A stretch of DNA of 64,000 bases, taken from positions 1 through 64,000 of the forward strand of contig NZ_JAGSOG010000005.1 in the NCBI RefSeq assembly GCF_018139695.1, written 5' to 3'. The DNA is from Actinospica durhamensis (GTDB lineage: Bacteria > Actinomycetota > Actinomycetes > Streptomycetales > Catenulisporaceae). Positions 44,024 to 55,709 of the stretch are shown piece by piece. The notes beneath the pieces are model-generated. The model saw only the letters and a program-made list of their open reading frames with translations. It ran no database searches and was not told where the DNA came from. The stretch's first letter is position 1; each line of letters opens with the position of its first letter. The translations under genes and the position numbers were made by a program.

Positions 44024-44048
44024 AATGTCTTGCCGATAGACTTCCCAT

Positions 44049-45362
44049 GTGCAGAGCTTGAGTGAGAATCAGGCCGACGTCATCGTCGTCGGCGCCGGTC
44101 CGGCCGGGTCGACCACGGCCTACCACCTGGCCAAGGCCGGGCTGGACGTGCTGCTGCTGGAGAAGACCTCGTTCCCGCGGGAGAAGATCTGCGGCGACGG
44201 GCTGACCCCGCGCGCGGTCACCCAGCTGGTCCGGATGGGCATCGACACGTCGGTGGACAACGGCTGGCTGCACAACAAGGGCCTGCGCATCATGGCCGGC
44301 GGCGTGCAGCTCGAACTCGACTGGCCCGAGCTGGCCTCGCACCCGAACTACGGCCTGGTGCGCCCGCGCTCGGACTTCGACGAGCTGCTGGCCCGCCAGG
44401 CCAAGGGCGCCGGGGTGCGGCTGCTGGAGAACTGCAACGTCTCCGGGCCGATCCTGGACCCGCGCACCTCCCGCATCGTCGGCGTCACGGCGAAGCTCGG
44501 CGCGGGTGCCGGGGAGAGCGGCGAGGCCGGCGCGTCGCGCGCGGGCGCCGAGGTCGAGTTCCGCGCGCCGCTGGTGGTGGCCGCCGACGGCAACTCCACC
44601 CGGCTGTCCATCGCGATGGGCCTGCACAAGCGCGAGGACCGCCCGATGGGTGTGGCGTACCGGGCGTACTACAAGAACCCGCGCCACAACGACGACTACC
44701 TCGAGTCCTGGCTCGAGCTGACCGACTCCAAGCACCCGGACCGGCTGCTGCCCGGCTACGGCTGGATCTTCGGCATGGGCGACGGCACCTCCAACATCGG
44801 CCTGGGCATCCTGGACACCTCCAAGGCCTTCGGCAAGGTCGACTACCGCGACATGATGCGCCGTTGGCTGGGCGGCACCCCCGCGGAGTGGGAGCTGACC
44901 GAGGACAACCGCACCTGTCCGATCCGCGGCGCCGCGCTCCCGATGGGCTTCAACCGCAAGCCGCACTACACTCGCGGCCTGCTGCTCGTGGGCGACGCCG
45001 GCGGCATGGTCAATCCGTTCAACGGCGAGGGCATCGCCTACGCCATGGAGTCCGGCGAACTGGCCGCCCGCGTCATCGCCCAGGCCAAGGCGCGCACCGG
45101 TACCTACGACCGCGAACTCGCCCTGTCCGACTACCCGCGGATCCTGGCCGAGACCTACGGCGGCTACTACACCCTCGGCCGCGTCTTCGTGAAGCTCATC
45201 GGCAACCCGAAGGTGATGAAGCTGGCCACCCAGCGCGGCCTGTCCCACCCGATGCTGATGAAGTTCACCCTCAAGCTGCTGGCGAACCTGACCGACCCGC
45301 GCGGCGGGGACGCGATGGACCGGATCATCAACGGTCTGGCGAAGGTGACGCCGCGCGCGTAG
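44049..45362 (+). CDS. Geranylgeranyl-reductase-family flavoprotein, probable menaquinone reductase (437 aa)
   Basis: FAD-dependent reductase. FAD-binding start VIVVGAGPAGSTTAYHLAKAGLDVLLLEK; LEKTSFPREKICGDGLTPRAV motif of the geranylgeranyl reductase family; LLVGDAGGMVNPFNGEGIAYAMESGELAA as second FAD motif. In mycobacteria the relative MenJ saturates one isoprene of menaquinone; the position between menG and nuoA supports this role here. GTG start 44049. Preceded by a tandem 22-bp box and followed by a strong terminator. Confidence 0.87.
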   Translation: MQSLSENQADVIVVGAGPAGSTTAYHLAKAGLDVLLLEKTSFPREKICGDGLTPRAVTQLVRMGIDTSVDNGWLHNKGLRIMAGGVQLELDWPELASHPNYGLVRPRSDFDELLARQAKGAGVRLLENCNVSGPILDPRTSRIVGVTAKLGAGAGESGEAGASRAGAEVEFRAPLVVAADGNSTRLSIAMGLHKREDRPMGVAYRAYYKNPRHNDDYLESWLELTDSKHPDRLLPGYGWIFGMGDGTSNIGLGILDTSKAFGKVDYRDMMRRWLGGTPAEWELTEDNRTCPIRGAALPMGFNRKPHYTRGLLLVGDAGGMVNPFNGEGIAYAMESGELAARVIAQAKARTGTYDRELALSDYPRILAETYGGYYTLGRVFVKLIGNPKVMKLATQRGLSHPMLMKFTLKLLANLTDPRGGDAMDRIINGLAKVTPRA

Positions 45363-45384
45363 CGCAGTACGGGAGACGACGCGG

Positions 45385-45421
45385 AGCCGTCGGTGGCGCA
45401 GATGCCGCCGGCGGCTTTTTC
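45385..45421 (+). terminator. Rho-independent terminator after the reductase gene
   Basis: Stem GCCGTCGGTGGC/GCCGCCGGCGGC (12 bp, two G-U pairs in RNA, extended by an A-T pair) with a short loop and a run of five T at 45416-45420, starting 22 bases after the stop codon. One of the few hairpins in the window with a real T-tract, so confident. Confidence 0.88.
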
Positions 45422-45696
45422 GTGCCCGGATTCACCGGGAATTCGCCGGGATGTCGCTTCCGAGTTCGTGCACGCGCTCACAAGCGTTCGCGTGAAAGTG
45501 TCACGGCCGCGTCATAGATCGATCTCGGGCATGTCATGGCGGGGTCTCGGCCGCGTCACCGACCCCTGCGACGGCCTGAGCGGGCGGTTCGCCCGGATCG
45601 GGGCGGCAGACGGAGATCGGCTTCTACATGAAGTAGAGACCCTCCGTCAAAACGATCTCAGTAAGTGGATCATCATGAAGGCCTTCACCCTCGCGA

Positions 45697-45714
45697 TTGT
45701 GACGGCCATCACAA
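45697..45714. promoter_or_regulatory. Rex- or Crp-type operator before nuo
   Basis: TTGTGACGGCCATCACAA, a perfect dyad of 6-bp arms with 6 central bases. Length and arms match the Rex operator (TTGTGAA-N4-TTCACAA) except the two inner bases. They also fit the Crp pattern TGTGA-N6-TCACA. Rex is known to repress nuoA-N in Streptomyces coelicolor when NADH/NAD is low, which makes Rex the first candidate. It is 330 bp before the nuoA start codon. Confidence 0.62.
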
Positions 45715-45788
45715 GCCGTGATCATCACTAAATGTCCGGTTCATGATCGACGATCAATTCGGATCTATCCGATTACGCCTGACCTGGG

Positions 45789-45804
45789 CGTGATGCAGAT
45801 CACG
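45789..45804. promoter_or_regulatory. Second GTGA-N6-TCAC dyad before nuo
   Basis: CGTGATGCAGATCACG, a perfect 6-bp-arm dyad with the same GTGA-N6-TCAC layout as the site at 45697-45714, with centres 91 bp apart. The inner T/A bases (GTGAT...ATCAC) are closer to Crp/FNR-type boxes than to Rex. Likely bound by the same or a related regulator. Confidence 0.5.
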
Positions 45805-45819
45805 AAGCGCGACGCGGCG

Positions 45820-45837
45820 TGTAAGGACTACGTTACA
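45820..45837. promoter_or_regulatory. TGTAA-N8-TTACA dyad before nuo
   Basis: Perfect 5-bp-arm inverted repeat TGTAA/TTACA with 8 central bases, 16 bp downstream of the second GTGA dyad. Short arms could be chance, but the local density of dyads argues for regulatory DNA. No regulator assigned. Confidence 0.35.
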
Positions 45838-46043
45838 GATCAGCAGGAGCCCGTACCTCCGGGCCGTGGCGGACATCACAGTTGCCGCGGCGTAGGATGG
45901 CGGCGAGCGAGGCAGTGTGCGGTAGTTCGGCAAGCCCCGGCCCGGGTGCGAGGTCGCGTCCGGGAGCGCAATAGCGTGACGCGAAGGGCAACTCCGCGTT
46001 GTGCTTGTGAAATCCTTCACGAGTAGGGAGATGGCAGCGCGGG

Positions 46044-46403
46044 ATGGATACGTACGTACCGGTGCTCCTCCTGGGTCTGATCGCGGGTGGATTCGCGGTG
46101 TTCTCCGTGATCATGGGGGCGATGACCGGACCCAAACGGTATAACCGGGCCAAATACGAAGCCTACGAGTGCGGTATCGAACCGACCCCGCAGCCGATCG
46201 GCGGCGGGCGCTTCCCGGTCAAGTACTACCTCACGGCGATGCTCTTCATCGTCTTCGACATCGAGATCGTCTTCCTCTACCCGTGGGCCGTGGCCTTCGA
46301 CTCGCTCGGCTGGTTCGGCCTGACGGAGATGGTCCTGTTCATCGTCACGGTCTTCGTCGCCTACGCGTATGTCTGGCGGCGCGGCGGGCTCGAGTGGGAC
46401 TAG
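46044..46403 (+). CDS. nuoA: NADH-quinone oxidoreductase subunit A (119 aa)
   Basis: First gene of the complete nuo operon. Small membrane subunit with three helices (VLLLGLIAGGFAVFSVIMGAM; AMLFIVFDIEIVFLYPWAVAF; MVLFIVTVFVAYAYVW) and the loop YECGIEP, which borders the quinone channel in complex I structures. Length typical. ATG start; regulated from the dyad-rich leader upstream. Confidence 0.96.
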   Translation: MDTYVPVLLLGLIAGGFAVFSVIMGAMTGPKRYNRAKYEAYECGIEPTPQPIGGGRFPVKYYLTAMLFIVFDIEIVFLYPWAVAFDSLGWFGLTEMVLFIVTVFVAYAYVWRRGGLEWD

Positions 46404-46412
46404 GAGGTTCCC

Positions 46413-46967
46413 ATGGGTATTGAGGAGAAGGTGCCGAGCGGCTTCCTGCTCAGCACGGTCGAGGGGCTCGCGGGCTACATGCGCAAGGGCTCGCTGTGGC
46501 CGGCCACGTTCGGATTGGCCTGCTGCGCCATCGAGATGATGGCCACCGGCGCGGGGCGCTACGACCTCGCGCGCTTCGGCATGGAGGTCTTCCGCGCCTC
46601 GCCGCGGCAGGCCGACCTGATGATCGTCGCGGGCCGGGTGAGCCAGAAGATGGCCCCGGTGCTGCGCCAGATCTACGACCAGATGCCCAACCCCAAGTGG
46701 GTGCTGTCGATGGGCGTGTGCGCGTCCTCGGGCGGGATGTTCAACAACTACGCCATCGTCCAGGGCGTGGACCACATCGTCCCGGTGGACATCTACCTGC
46801 CCGGCTGTCCGCCGCGGCCGGAGATGCTGATGGACGCGATCATCAAGCTGCACGAGGAGATCCAGAAGATGCCGCTCGGCGTCGACCGCGTGCAGGCGGC
46901 CCGTGCGGCCGAAGAGGCCGCGCTCAAGGCGATCCCCACCATCGAGATGAAGGGGCTGCTGCGATGA
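46413..46967 (+). CDS. nuoB: NADH-quinone oxidoreductase subunit B (184 aa)
   Basis: Carries the terminal 4Fe-4S cluster N2 next to the quinone site. Cluster ligands: the adjacent Cys pair in [10 protein letters not shown], Cys in [12 protein letters not shown] and Cys in [12 protein letters not shown] with TAGGAGG about 5 nt upstream. Nine nucleotides after nuoA; the stop overlaps nuoC (ATGA). Confidence 0.97.
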   Translation: MGIEEKVPSGFLLSTVEGLAGYMRKGSLWPATFGLACCAIEMMATGAGRYDLARFGMEVFRASPRQADLMIVAGRVSQKMAPVLRQIYDQMPNPKWVLSMGVCASSGGMFNNYAIVQGVDHIVPVDIYLPGCPPRPEMLMDAIIKLHEEIQKMPLGVDRVQAARAAEEAALKAIPTIEMKGLLR

Positions 46968-47698
46968 GCGAAGGCAACCTCCCCGAGCCGAACGGAAACG
47001 GAAACGAACTGCCGCAGCCGCTCGCGGTGCAGGCGGCCGAGATCGTGGCGGTGCGCCACGGCATGTTCGGCGGCAGCGGGACCGGCGGCGACACCTCGGG
47101 CTACGGCCGCCTGGTCCGGGTGATCGAGTTCCCCGGCCAGAGTCCGCGGCCCTACGGCGGGTACTTCGACGAGGTCGAGAACGAGCTGTTCGGCGCCCTC
47201 GACGAGCAGGGCCTGGCGCCCGAGACCGCCATCGAGAAGGTGGTGGTCTACCGCGACCAGCTCGCCTTCCACGTGCGGCGCGCGCATCTGGCGCAGGTCG
47301 CCAAGACCCTGCGGGACGACCCGGCGCTCAGGTTCGAACTCTGTCTCGGCGTCTCCGGGGTGCACTTCCCCGAGGAGACCGGGCGGGAGCTGCAGATCCT
47401 GGTGCCGCTGCTCTCGATCTCGCACAACCGCCGGGTGCAGCTGGTGGCCACCTGCCCCGACGAGGACCCGCACCTGCCCTCGCTGACCGGGGTCTACCCG
47501 GCCGTCGACTGGCACGAGCGGGAGACCTGGGACATGTTCGGGATCATCTTCGACGGCCACCCGGCGCTCACCAGGATCCTGATGCCGGACGACTGGCCCG
47601 GCCACCCGCAGCGCAAGGACTATCCGCTCGGCGGCATCCCCGTCGAGTTCAAGGGCGCCCAGATTCCGTCGCCGGACCAGCGGAGGAGCTACCGATGA
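46964..47698 (+). CDS. nuoC: NADH-quinone oxidoreductase subunit C (244 aa)
   Basis: Peripheral-arm 30-kDa subunit. Signature [39 protein letters not shown] near the C terminus. An extra ~75 N-terminal residues (Asn/Gly-rich start) precede the core, as in other actinobacteria. ATG overlaps the nuoB stop; separate from nuoD, unlike the NuoCD fusion of enterobacteria. Stop overlaps nuoD. Confidence 0.96.
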   Translation: MSEGNLPEPNGNGNELPQPLAVQAAEIVAVRHGMFGGSGTGGDTSGYGRLVRVIEFPGQSPRPYGGYFDEVENELFGALDEQGLAPETAIEKVVVYRDQLAFHVRRAHLAQVAKTLRDDPALRFELCLGVSGVHFPEETGRELQILVPLLSISHNRRVQLVATCPDEDPHLPSLTGVYPAVDWHERETWDMFGIIFDGHPALTRILMPDDWPGHPQRKDYPLGGIPVEFKGAQIPSPDQRRSYR

Positions 47699-49107
47699 GC
47701 GTGGATGTGGCACAGACGGTGGGTGACGACCGGTCCGAGCAGCCCGATCCGGCGAGCGGGCCCACCGTGCTGGTGGGCGACCCGTACGCGGCCGGCTCCG
47801 ACCCGGCCGGCGAGCAGGTGTTCACCCTGGCCGGCGGGGACTGGGACGAGATCGCCCGGGAGCTCTCGCGCAACGAGGGGGACAGCCCGGAGGAGCGGAT
47901 CGTCGTCAACATGGGGCCGCAGCACCCGTCCACGCACGGGGTGCTGCGCCTGGTGGTGGAGACCGAGGGCGAGACCGTCACCGAGGTGCGCTGCGGGATC
48001 GGCTTCCTGCACACCGGGATCGAGAAGAACCTGGAGTTCCGCAACTGGACCCAGGGCGTCACCTTCGTCACCCGGATGGACTACACGACGCCGTTCTACC
48101 AGGAGGTCGCCTACTGCCTCGCGGTGGAGAAGCTGCTCGGGGTGGAGGACCAGATCCCCAAGCGGGCGAGCGTGATCCGGGTGCTGCTGATGGAGCTCAA
48201 CCGGATCGCCTCGCACATGGTGTGCATCGCCACCGGCGGCATGGAGATGGGCGCGCTCAGCGCCATGATCTTCGGCTTCCGCGAGCGCGAGCAGGTGCTC
48301 GACATCTTCGAGATGGTCACCGGCCTGCGGATGAACCACGCGTTCGTCCGGCCCGGCGGGGTGGCCCAGGACCTGCCGCCCGGCGCGGTGGACAAGATCC
48401 GCGAGTTCCTCACCTACATGCCCACGCGCATGAAGGACATCGAGGCGCTGTGCAACGAGAACCCGATCTTCAAGGGGCGCACCGAGAACGTCGGCTACCT
48501 CGACCTGACGGGCTGTATGGCCCTGGGTATGACCGGGCCTGTTCTGCGCGCCACCGGGCTGCCGCACGACCTGCGCAAGTCGCAGCCCTACTGCGGCTAC
48601 GAGGACTACGACTTCGACGTCGTGACCTGGGACAGCTGTGACGCGTACGGGCGCTACCGGATCCGGATGGACGAGGTGCGCCAGTCGCTCAAGATCGTGG
48701 CCCAGTGCCTGGACAAGCTCGAGCCCGGCCCGGTGATGATCGAGGACAAGAAGATCGCCTGGCCCGCGCAGCTCGCCCTCGGCGGCGACGGCATGGGCAA
48801 CTCGCTCGACCACATCCGGCACATCATGGGCGAGTCCATGGAGGCCCTGATCCACCACTTCAAGCTGGTCACCGAGGGCTTCCGGGTGCCGCCCGGCCAG
48901 GTCTACGTCGGCATCGAGTCCCCCAAGGGCGAACTCGGCTGCCACGCGGTCTCCGACGGCGGAACCCGGCCCTACCGGGTGCACTTCCGCGACCCGTCGT
49001 TCAACAACCTGCAGGCCGTGGCGGTCATGTCCGAGGGCGGCATGCTCGCGGACCTGATCGTCGCCGTGGCCTCCATCGACCCTGTGATGGGAGGTGTGGA
49101 CCGATGA
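47695..49107 (+). CDS. nuoD: NADH-quinone oxidoreductase subunit D (470 aa)
   Basis: 49-kDa subunit forming the quinone pocket with NuoB. Motifs: [22 protein letters not shown] (with the quinone-pocket His), [56 protein letters not shown]. About 65 additional N-terminal residues, a common actinobacterial feature. ATGA overlap with nuoC and with nuoE. Confidence 0.97.
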   Translation: MSVDVAQTVGDDRSEQPDPASGPTVLVGDPYAAGSDPAGEQVFTLAGGDWDEIARELSRNEGDSPEERIVVNMGPQHPSTHGVLRLVVETEGETVTEVRCGIGFLHTGIEKNLEFRNWTQGVTFVTRMDYTTPFYQEVAYCLAVEKLLGVEDQIPKRASVIRVLLMELNRIASHMVCIATGGMEMGALSAMIFGFREREQVLDIFEMVTGLRMNHAFVRPGGVAQDLPPGAVDKIREFLTYMPTRMKDIEALCNENPIFKGRTENVGYLDLTGCMALGMTGPVLRATGLPHDLRKSQPYCGYEDYDFDVVTWDSCDAYGRYRIRMDEVRQSLKIVAQCLDKLEPGPVMIEDKKIAWPAQLALGGDGMGNSLDHIRHIMGESMEALIHHFKLVTEGFRVPPGQVYVGIESPKGELGCHAVSDGGTRPYRVHFRDPSFNNLQAVAVMSEGGMLADLIVAVASIDPVMGGVDR

Positions 49108-49804
49108 GCACCGCGGAACTCGGGCTCCCCCGCGTCCCGGCCAAGGGCTATCCCCAGGACGTGGTGGACCGCCTCGAACCGGACGCCGACGCGGTCATCG
49201 CGCGCTACCCGGTCAAGCGCTCGGCCCTGCTGCCGCTGCTGCACCTGGTGCAGGCCGAGGAGGGCTTCGTCTCCGGCGACGGCATCCGGTACTGCGCCGA
49301 GAAGCTGGGGCTCTCCACGGCCGAGGTCACCGGCGTCGCGACGTTCTACTCCATGTACAAGCGCCGCCAGGTCGGGGACTTCCACGTCGGGGTGTGCACC
49401 AACACGCTGTGCGCGGTGCTCGGCGGGGACGAGATCTTCGCCGAGCTCAAGGCCCACCTCGGCGTGGGCAACGACGAGCGCACCGCGGTCAGCCCGGAGG
49501 GCAGGAGCCTGACGCTCGAGCACATCGAGTGCAACGCCGCCTGCGACTTCGCCCCGATGATGACGGTCAACTGGGAGTTCTTCGACAACATGACCCCGGA
49601 CAAGGCCAAGGCCCTGGTGGACGACCTGCTCGCGGGCCGTCCCGTGGTGGCCACCCGGGGCCCGGCGGTGTGCGGCTTCCGCGAGACCGAGCGGATCCTG
49701 GCCGGGTTCGAGGACCGGCGCGAGGACGCGGTGCACGGCGGCGGCTCGGCCGGCCCGGAATCCCTGGTGGGCCTGACCATCGCGAAGCAGCGGGGAGAGC
49801 AGGC

Positions 49805-49808
<4 letters not shown>
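49104..49808 (+). CDS. nuoE: NADH-quinone oxidoreductase subunit E (234 aa)
   Basis: 24-kDa thioredoxin-like subunit with the 2Fe-2S cluster N1a: first Cys pair in [12 protein letters not shown], second in [11 protein letters not shown]. Start [24 protein letters not shown] is typical. C-terminal extension of about 60 residues. ATG overlaps the nuoD stop; stop overlaps nuoF. Passes electrons in the NADH module with NuoF and NuoG. Confidence 0.96.
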
Positions 49809-51121
<1,313 letters not shown>

Positions 51122-51122
51122 G

Positions 51123-53669
51123 ATGACGGTAACCACCGCGGACATCCCCGCCCAGGGCAACGGCGCGCAGCTGGAGGTCCCGCCCGGGCACGTGCAGCTG
51201 ACCGTGGACGGCATCCCGGTCGTGGCGAAGAAGGGCGAGCTGATCATCCGGGTCGCCGAGCGGCTCGGCATCGCCATCCCGCGCTTCTGTGACCACCCGC
51301 TGCTCGACCCGGTCGGCGCCTGCCGGCAGTGCCTGGTGGAGGTGGAGGGACAGCGCAAGCCGCTGGCCTCGTGCACCACCACGGTCGCCGACGGCATGGT
51401 GGTCAAGACCCAGCGCACCTCGCCGGTGGCGGACAAGGCGCAGCAGGGCGTGATGGAGCTGCTGCTGATCAACCATCCGCTGGACTGCCCGGTCTGCGAC
51501 AAGGGCGGCGAGTGCCCGCTGCAGAACCAGGCGCTGAGCAACGGCCGCGGCGAGACCCGGTTCGAGGGCCCCAAGCGGACCTTCGCCAAGCCGATCAACA
51601 TCTCGACCCAGGTCCTGCTCGACCGGGAACGCTGCGTCAACTGCGCCCGGTGCACCCGCTTCGCCGAGCAGATCGCCGGAGACCCCTTCATCGAGCTGAT
51701 CGAGCGCGGCGCCCAGCAGCAGGTCGGCATCTCCACCGCCGGGGACCAGGACTTCGAGTCCTACTTCTCCGGCAACACGGTGCAGATCTGCCCGGTCGGC
51801 GCGCTCACCGGCGCGGCCTACCGGTTCCGCTCCCGCCCCTTCGACCTGGTCTCCACGCCGACCGCGTGCGAGCACTGCGCCTCCGGCTGCGCGCTGCGCA
51901 CCGACCACCGGCGCGGCAAGGTACTGCGACGCCTGGCCGGGGAGGACCCAGAGGTCAACGAGGAGTGGAACTGCGACAAGGGCCGCTGGGCCTTCCAGTA
52001 CCCGACCCTCGGGGACCGGATCACCACCCCGCTCGTGCGCAAGGACGGCGAACTGGTGCCCGCGTCCTGGCCCGAGGCCCTGCGCGCGGCTGCGGCCGGA
52101 CTGCGCACCGGACGCGGCCACGCCGGCGTGCTCGTCGGCGGACGCGCGAGCTTCGAGGACGCCTACGCGTACGCGAAGTTCGCCCGGCTGGCGCTGGACA
52201 CCAACGACATCGACTTCCGGGCCCGCCCGCACAGCCACGAGGAGGCCGAGTTCCTCGCGGCCCAGGTGGCCGGACGCGTTCCCGGCGGCGAGGGCACGCG
52301 CGACGCGGTCACCTACGCCGACCTGGACAAGGCCCCGGCGGTGCTGCTGGTCGGGTTCGAGCCCGAGGACGAGTCCCCGATCGTCTTCCTGCGCCTGCGC
52401 AAGGCCTTCCGGGTCAACAAGACGCAGGTCGTGGCCATAGCGCCGTTCGCCACCCGCGGACTGCGCAAGTGCGGCGGCACGCTGCTCAAGGCCGCCCCGC
52501 ACACCGAGCCGGAGTTCCTCGGCGCCCTGGCCGCCGGCAGCTACGACGCAGGGCTCGACCACGCCGCCCTCGAGGTGGCCACCAAGCTGCGGGCCGAGGG
52601 CTCGGTCATCCTGGTCGGCGAGCGGCTGGCCGGAGTGCCCGGCGGCCTGAGCGCCGCGGTGCGCCTGGCCAAGGTCACCGGCGCCCGCCTGGCCTGGGTG
52701 CCGCGGCGGGCCGGCGAACGCGGCGCGGTCGAGGCCGGCGCGCTGGCCAACCTGCTGCCCGGCGGCCGGCCGATCGGCGACCCGCTCGCCCGCGGCCAGG
52801 TCGCCACCGCCTGGGGAGTACGGGCCCTGCCGACCATCGAGGGCCGGGACGGCGACGCGATCCTGTCCGCCGCGCGCTCCGGGGAGATCAGTGCCCTGCT
52901 CATCGGCGGCGTGGACCCGGATGACCTGCCCGACCCGGCCGGGGTGCGCTCCGCCCTGGACGCGGCCGGATTCGTGGTCTCGCTCGAACTGCGCCACAGC
53001 GCCGTGACCGAACGGGCCGACGTGGTCTTCCCGGTCGCGGCCGTGGCCGAGAAGTCGGGCTCCTTCCTGGACTGGGAGGGACGCACCCGCCCGTTCCAGC
53101 AGGCGCTGAGCCCCGAGGTGGTGCAGACCCACGGCGGCCACGTCACCGACCTGCGCGTGCTCGACCGGCTCGCCGACGCCATGGACGTCCACCTCGGACT
53201 GCCGGACGTGGCCGCCGCCCGCCGCGAACTCGACGAGCTCGGCGACTGGGACGGCCCCCGGGCCCTGCCCCCGCGTACCGAGATCCTGACCCTGCCGGCC
53301 CCCGGTGAGGGCCAGGCCGTGCTCGCCACCTGGCACCAGCTGCTCGACGACGGGCGGCTGCAGGATGGCGAGAAGTACCTGGCCGGCACCGCCCGCCGTT
53401 CGGTCGTGCACCTGTCCCCGGCCACCGCCAAGGAGATCGGGGCGTACGAGGGCGGACCCGTGTCGGTGGGTACCGACGCCGGCACGGTGGTGCTGCCGCT
53501 GGAGATCGCCGACCTGCCCGACCGGGTGGTCTGGCTGCCGACGAACTCCCCGGGCTCGCACGTACGCGCCGTCCTGTGCGCGGACACCGGGGCCATCGTG
53601 ACGCTGGCCGCCGAGCCGCCCGCGTCCGCCGCCGCCGACGAGGCCGGCGCCGAGGAGGAGGAGCGCTGA
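51123..53669 (+). CDS. nuoG: NADH-quinone oxidoreductase subunit G (848 aa)
   Basis: Large iron-sulfur subunit. N-terminal 2Fe-2S ([26 protein letters not shown]), His/Cys cluster N5 ([17 protein letters not shown]), N4 ligands ([10 protein letters not shown] ... QICPVGAL) and the off-path N7 motif ([10 protein letters not shown] ... WNCDKGRW), which occurs in only some lineages. A degenerate molybdopterin-oxidoreductase-like half follows. ATG one base after the nuoF stop; stop overlaps nuoH. Confidence 0.96.
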   Translation: MTVTTADIPAQGNGAQLEVPPGHVQLTVDGIPVVAKKGELIIRVAERLGIAIPRFCDHPLLDPVGACRQCLVEVEGQRKPLASCTTTVADGMVVKTQRTSPVADKAQQGVMELLLINHPLDCPVCDKGGECPLQNQALSNGRGETRFEGPKRTFAKPINISTQVLLDRERCVNCARCTRFAEQIAGDPFIELIERGAQQQVGISTAGDQDFESYFSGNTVQICPVGALTGAAYRFRSRPFDLVSTPTACEHCASGCALRTDHRRGKVLRRLAGEDPEVNEEWNCDKGRWAFQYPTLGDRITTPLVRKDGELVPASWPEALRAAAAGLRTGRGHAGVLVGGRASFEDAYAYAKFARLALDTNDIDFRARPHSHEEAEFLAAQVAGRVPGGEGTRDAVTYADLDKAPAVLLVGFEPEDESPIVFLRLRKAFRVNKTQVVAIAPFATRGLRKCGGTLLKAAPHTEPEFLGALAAGSYDAGLDHAALEVATKLRAEGSVILVGERLAGVPGGLSAAVRLAKVTGARLAWVPRRAGERGAVEAGALANLLPGGRPIGDPLARGQVATAWGVRALPTIEGRDGDAILSAARSGEISALLIGGVDPDDLPDPAGVRSALDAAGFVVSLELRHSAVTERADVVFPVAAVAEKSGSFLDWEGRTRPFQQALSPEVVQTHGGHVTDLRVLDRLADAMDVHLGLPDVAAARRELDELGDWDGPRALPPRTEILTLPAPGEGQAVLATWHQLLDDGRLQDGEKYLAGTARRSVVHLSPATAKEIGAYEGGPVSVGTDAGTVVLPLEIADLPDRVVWLPTNSPGSHVRAVLCADTGAIVTLAAEPPASAAADEAGAEEEER

Positions 53670-55030
53670 TGGCCAACATGGACCACTGGGTGATCAACGG
53701 CTTCGACACCCACATTCCGTGGTGGTTCCTGCTGTCCCTGGTCAAGGCGGTCGCGGCCTTCGCGATGCTGGTGGTGCTCACCCTGTTCAACATCTGGTTC
53801 GAGCGCCGCGTGGTGTCCTGGATGCAGATGCGCGTGGGCCCGGACCGGGTCGGCCCGCAGGGACTGCTGCAGTCCCTGGCCGACGGGGTGAAGCTGGCGC
53901 TCAAGGAGGACATCGTCCCGACGAACGCCGACAAGCCGGTGTTCTGGGCGGCCCCGGTGATCTCCACCGTCCCGGCCTTCCTCGCCTTCGCGGTGATCCC
54001 CTGGGGCGGCCGGGTCTCGATCTTCCACCACTGGACCACGCTGCAGCTGGTCGACCTGCCCATCGGCGTGCTCTACATCCTCGCGGTGTCCTCCATCGGC
54101 ATCTACGGGATCGTGCTGGCCGGCTGGAGCTCGGGCTCGACCTACCCGCTGCTCGGCGGCATCCGCTCCTCCGCCCAGATGATCTCCTACGAGATCGCGA
54201 TGGGCCTGAGCTTCGCCGGGGTGTTCCTGTACGCGGGCACCATGTCCACCAGCGGGATCGTGGCCGCGCAGGCGCACACCTGGTACATCATCCCGCTGTG
54301 CGTCTCCGGGATCATCTACATGATCTCGATGGTGGGCGAGACCAACCGCGCCCCCTTCGACCTGCCCGAGGCCGAGGGCGAGCTGGTCGGCGGCTTCCAC
54401 ACCGAGTACAGCTCGCTCAAGTTCGCCCTGTTCTTCCTGGCCGAGTACATCAACCTGGTCGTGGTCTCCTGCCTGGCCATCACGCTGTTCTTCGGCGGCT
54501 GGCGGGCGCCGTGGCCGATCACCACCTTCTGGTCCGGCGCGAACCAGGGCTGGTTCCCGATGATCTGGTTTTTGGCCAAGCTGCTGATCTTCGTGTTCGT
54601 CTTCATCTGGCTGCGCGGCACGCTGCCCCGGCTGCGCTACGACCAGTTCATGCGGCTGGGGTGGAAGGTGCTCATCCCGGTCTCGCTGGTCTGGCTGCTG
54701 CTGGTCGCGGTGATCCGCCAGCTGCGCAACGCCGGCGACATGGACCAGGGGCACCTGGTGCCGATCTGCCTGGTCGCGGGCGTGCTGTTCGTGGCCCTGC
54801 TGATCGGCCTCGAGGTGCGCGAGCGCAACCAGGACGAGCGCGCCCGGCGCCGGCGCAACGCCGAGGACGCCGCGCGGGAGCAGGACACCTCCGGCTTCGG
54901 CGGCGGCTTCCCGGTCCCGCCGATGCCCGGCCAGGTCCGCCCGATCGTCGCCCGCCGCGCCCCGCGCACCCCGAGCCTCGCCCTGGCCGCCAACGGCCAT
55001 TCCACGGAGGAGTCGTCTGATGGCGAGTAA
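53669..55030 (+). CDS. nuoH: NADH-quinone oxidoreductase subunit H (453 aa)
   Basis: Eight-helix membrane subunit at the junction with the peripheral arm. Signatures [36 protein letters not shown] and [18 protein letters not shown]; the charged loops line the quinone chamber. A C-terminal cytoplasmic tail of about 80 residues extends beyond the E. coli protein, as in other actinobacteria. Start ATGA with nuoG; ends overlapping nuoI by 11 bases. Confidence 0.96.
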   Translation: MANMDHWVINGFDTHIPWWFLLSLVKAVAAFAMLVVLTLFNIWFERRVVSWMQMRVGPDRVGPQGLLQSLADGVKLALKEDIVPTNADKPVFWAAPVISTVPAFLAFAVIPWGGRVSIFHHWTTLQLVDLPIGVLYILAVSSIGIYGIVLAGWSSGSTYPLLGGIRSSAQMISYEIAMGLSFAGVFLYAGTMSTSGIVAAQAHTWYIIPLCVSGIIYMISMVGETNRAPFDLPEAEGELVGGFHTEYSSLKFALFFLAEYINLVVVSCLAITLFFGGWRAPWPITTFWSGANQGWFPMIWFLAKLLIFVFVFIWLRGTLPRLRYDQFMRLGWKVLIPVSLVWLLLVAVIRQLRNAGDMDQGHLVPICLVAGVLFVALLIGLEVRERNQDERARRRRNAEDAAREQDTSGFGGGFPVPPMPGQVRPIVARRAPRTPSLALAANGHSTEESSDGE

Positions 55031-55709
55031 GAAGCAGCCCCCGAAGGGCGTTTCGGGGGCGGAGACTGCCAAGGCGGGACCGCTGGCCTCGGTGGCCGGC
55101 TTCGGGGTCACCTTCGCGACGATGTTCAAGCACCCGAACACCGAGCGCTACCCCGAGGAGAAGGTCCCCACCCAGCTGCGCTTCCACGGCCGCCACCAGC
55201 TCAACCGGCACCCGGACGGGCTGGAGAAGTGCATCGGCTGCGAGCTGTGCGCCTGGGCCTGCCCGGCCGACGCCATCTATGTGGAGGGCGCCGACAACAC
55301 CGAGGAGGAGCGCTTCTCCCCGGGCGAGCGCTACGGCCGGGTGTACCAGATCAACTATCTGCGCTGCATCCTGTGCGGCCTGTGCATCGAGGCCTGTCCC
55401 ACCCGCGCGCTGACCATGACGAACGAGTACGAGCTCGCCGACACCAGCCGCTCTTCGCTGATCTACACCAAGGACCGGCTGCTCGCCCCGCTCACCGACG
55501 GCATGGTCCCGGCCCCGCACCGGATGTACCAGGACGCGGACGGCCACGAGGTGACCGAGAAGGAGTACTACCGCGGCGAGGTCCCGCGCGCCGACGACGA
55601 CCTGCTGCGGCCGCTGCTGGCCGCGGCCCGCGCCGCCGACGCCGCGCGGGTCGGCGCCCGGGTGGACGTGCCCGGGGACGCGGCCGAAGAGTCCGGAGAG
55701 GAGTCCTGA
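55020..55709 (+). CDS. nuoI: NADH-quinone oxidoreductase subunit I (229 aa)
   Basis: Ferredoxin-like subunit with clusters N6a and N6b: [12 protein letters not shown] and [12 protein letters not shown]. An additional ~60-residue C-terminal extension is rich in Ala/Asp. ATG 55020 overlaps the end of nuoH by 11 bases in another frame; GGAGG lies about 6 nt before it. The stop overlaps nuoJ. Confidence 0.96.
   Translation: MASKKQPPKGVSGAETAKAGPLASVAGFGVTFATMFKHPNTERYPEEKVPTQLRFHGRHQLNRHPDGLEKCIGCELCAWACPADAIYVEGADNTEEERFSPGERYGRVYQINYLRCILCGLCIEACPTRALTMTNEYELADTSRSSLIYTKDRLLAPLTDGMVPAPHRMYQDADGHEVTEKEYYRGEVPRADDDLLRPLLAAARAADAARVGARVDVPGDAAEESGEES

Larger units (their letters stand above)
45422..46043. 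other. Gene-free nuo leader region (622 bp)
   Basis: No open frame with credible coding character. Between about 45600 and 45840 the DNA is clearly AT-richer than its surroundings and contains several dyads listed separately: 45697-45714, 45789-45804, 45820-45837, plus GTGATCATCAC at 45718-45728 and a weaker GTGG-N6-TCAC at 45866-45879. The nuo promoter must lie here; I could not assign -35/-10 boxes. AGTAGGGAG about 12-20 bases before nuoA serves as ribosome site. Confidence 0.7.

Noticed and set aside
45393-45731. Open frame of 112 codons in the nuo leader
   Set aside because: Starts inside a terminator stem, shows no coding bias or homology I recognise, and overlaps the regulatory dyads. 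Treated as non-coding.
46017-46853. Minus-strand frame over nuoA and nuoB
   Set aside because: Shadow of nuoA/nuoB, His/Arg/Asp-rich.
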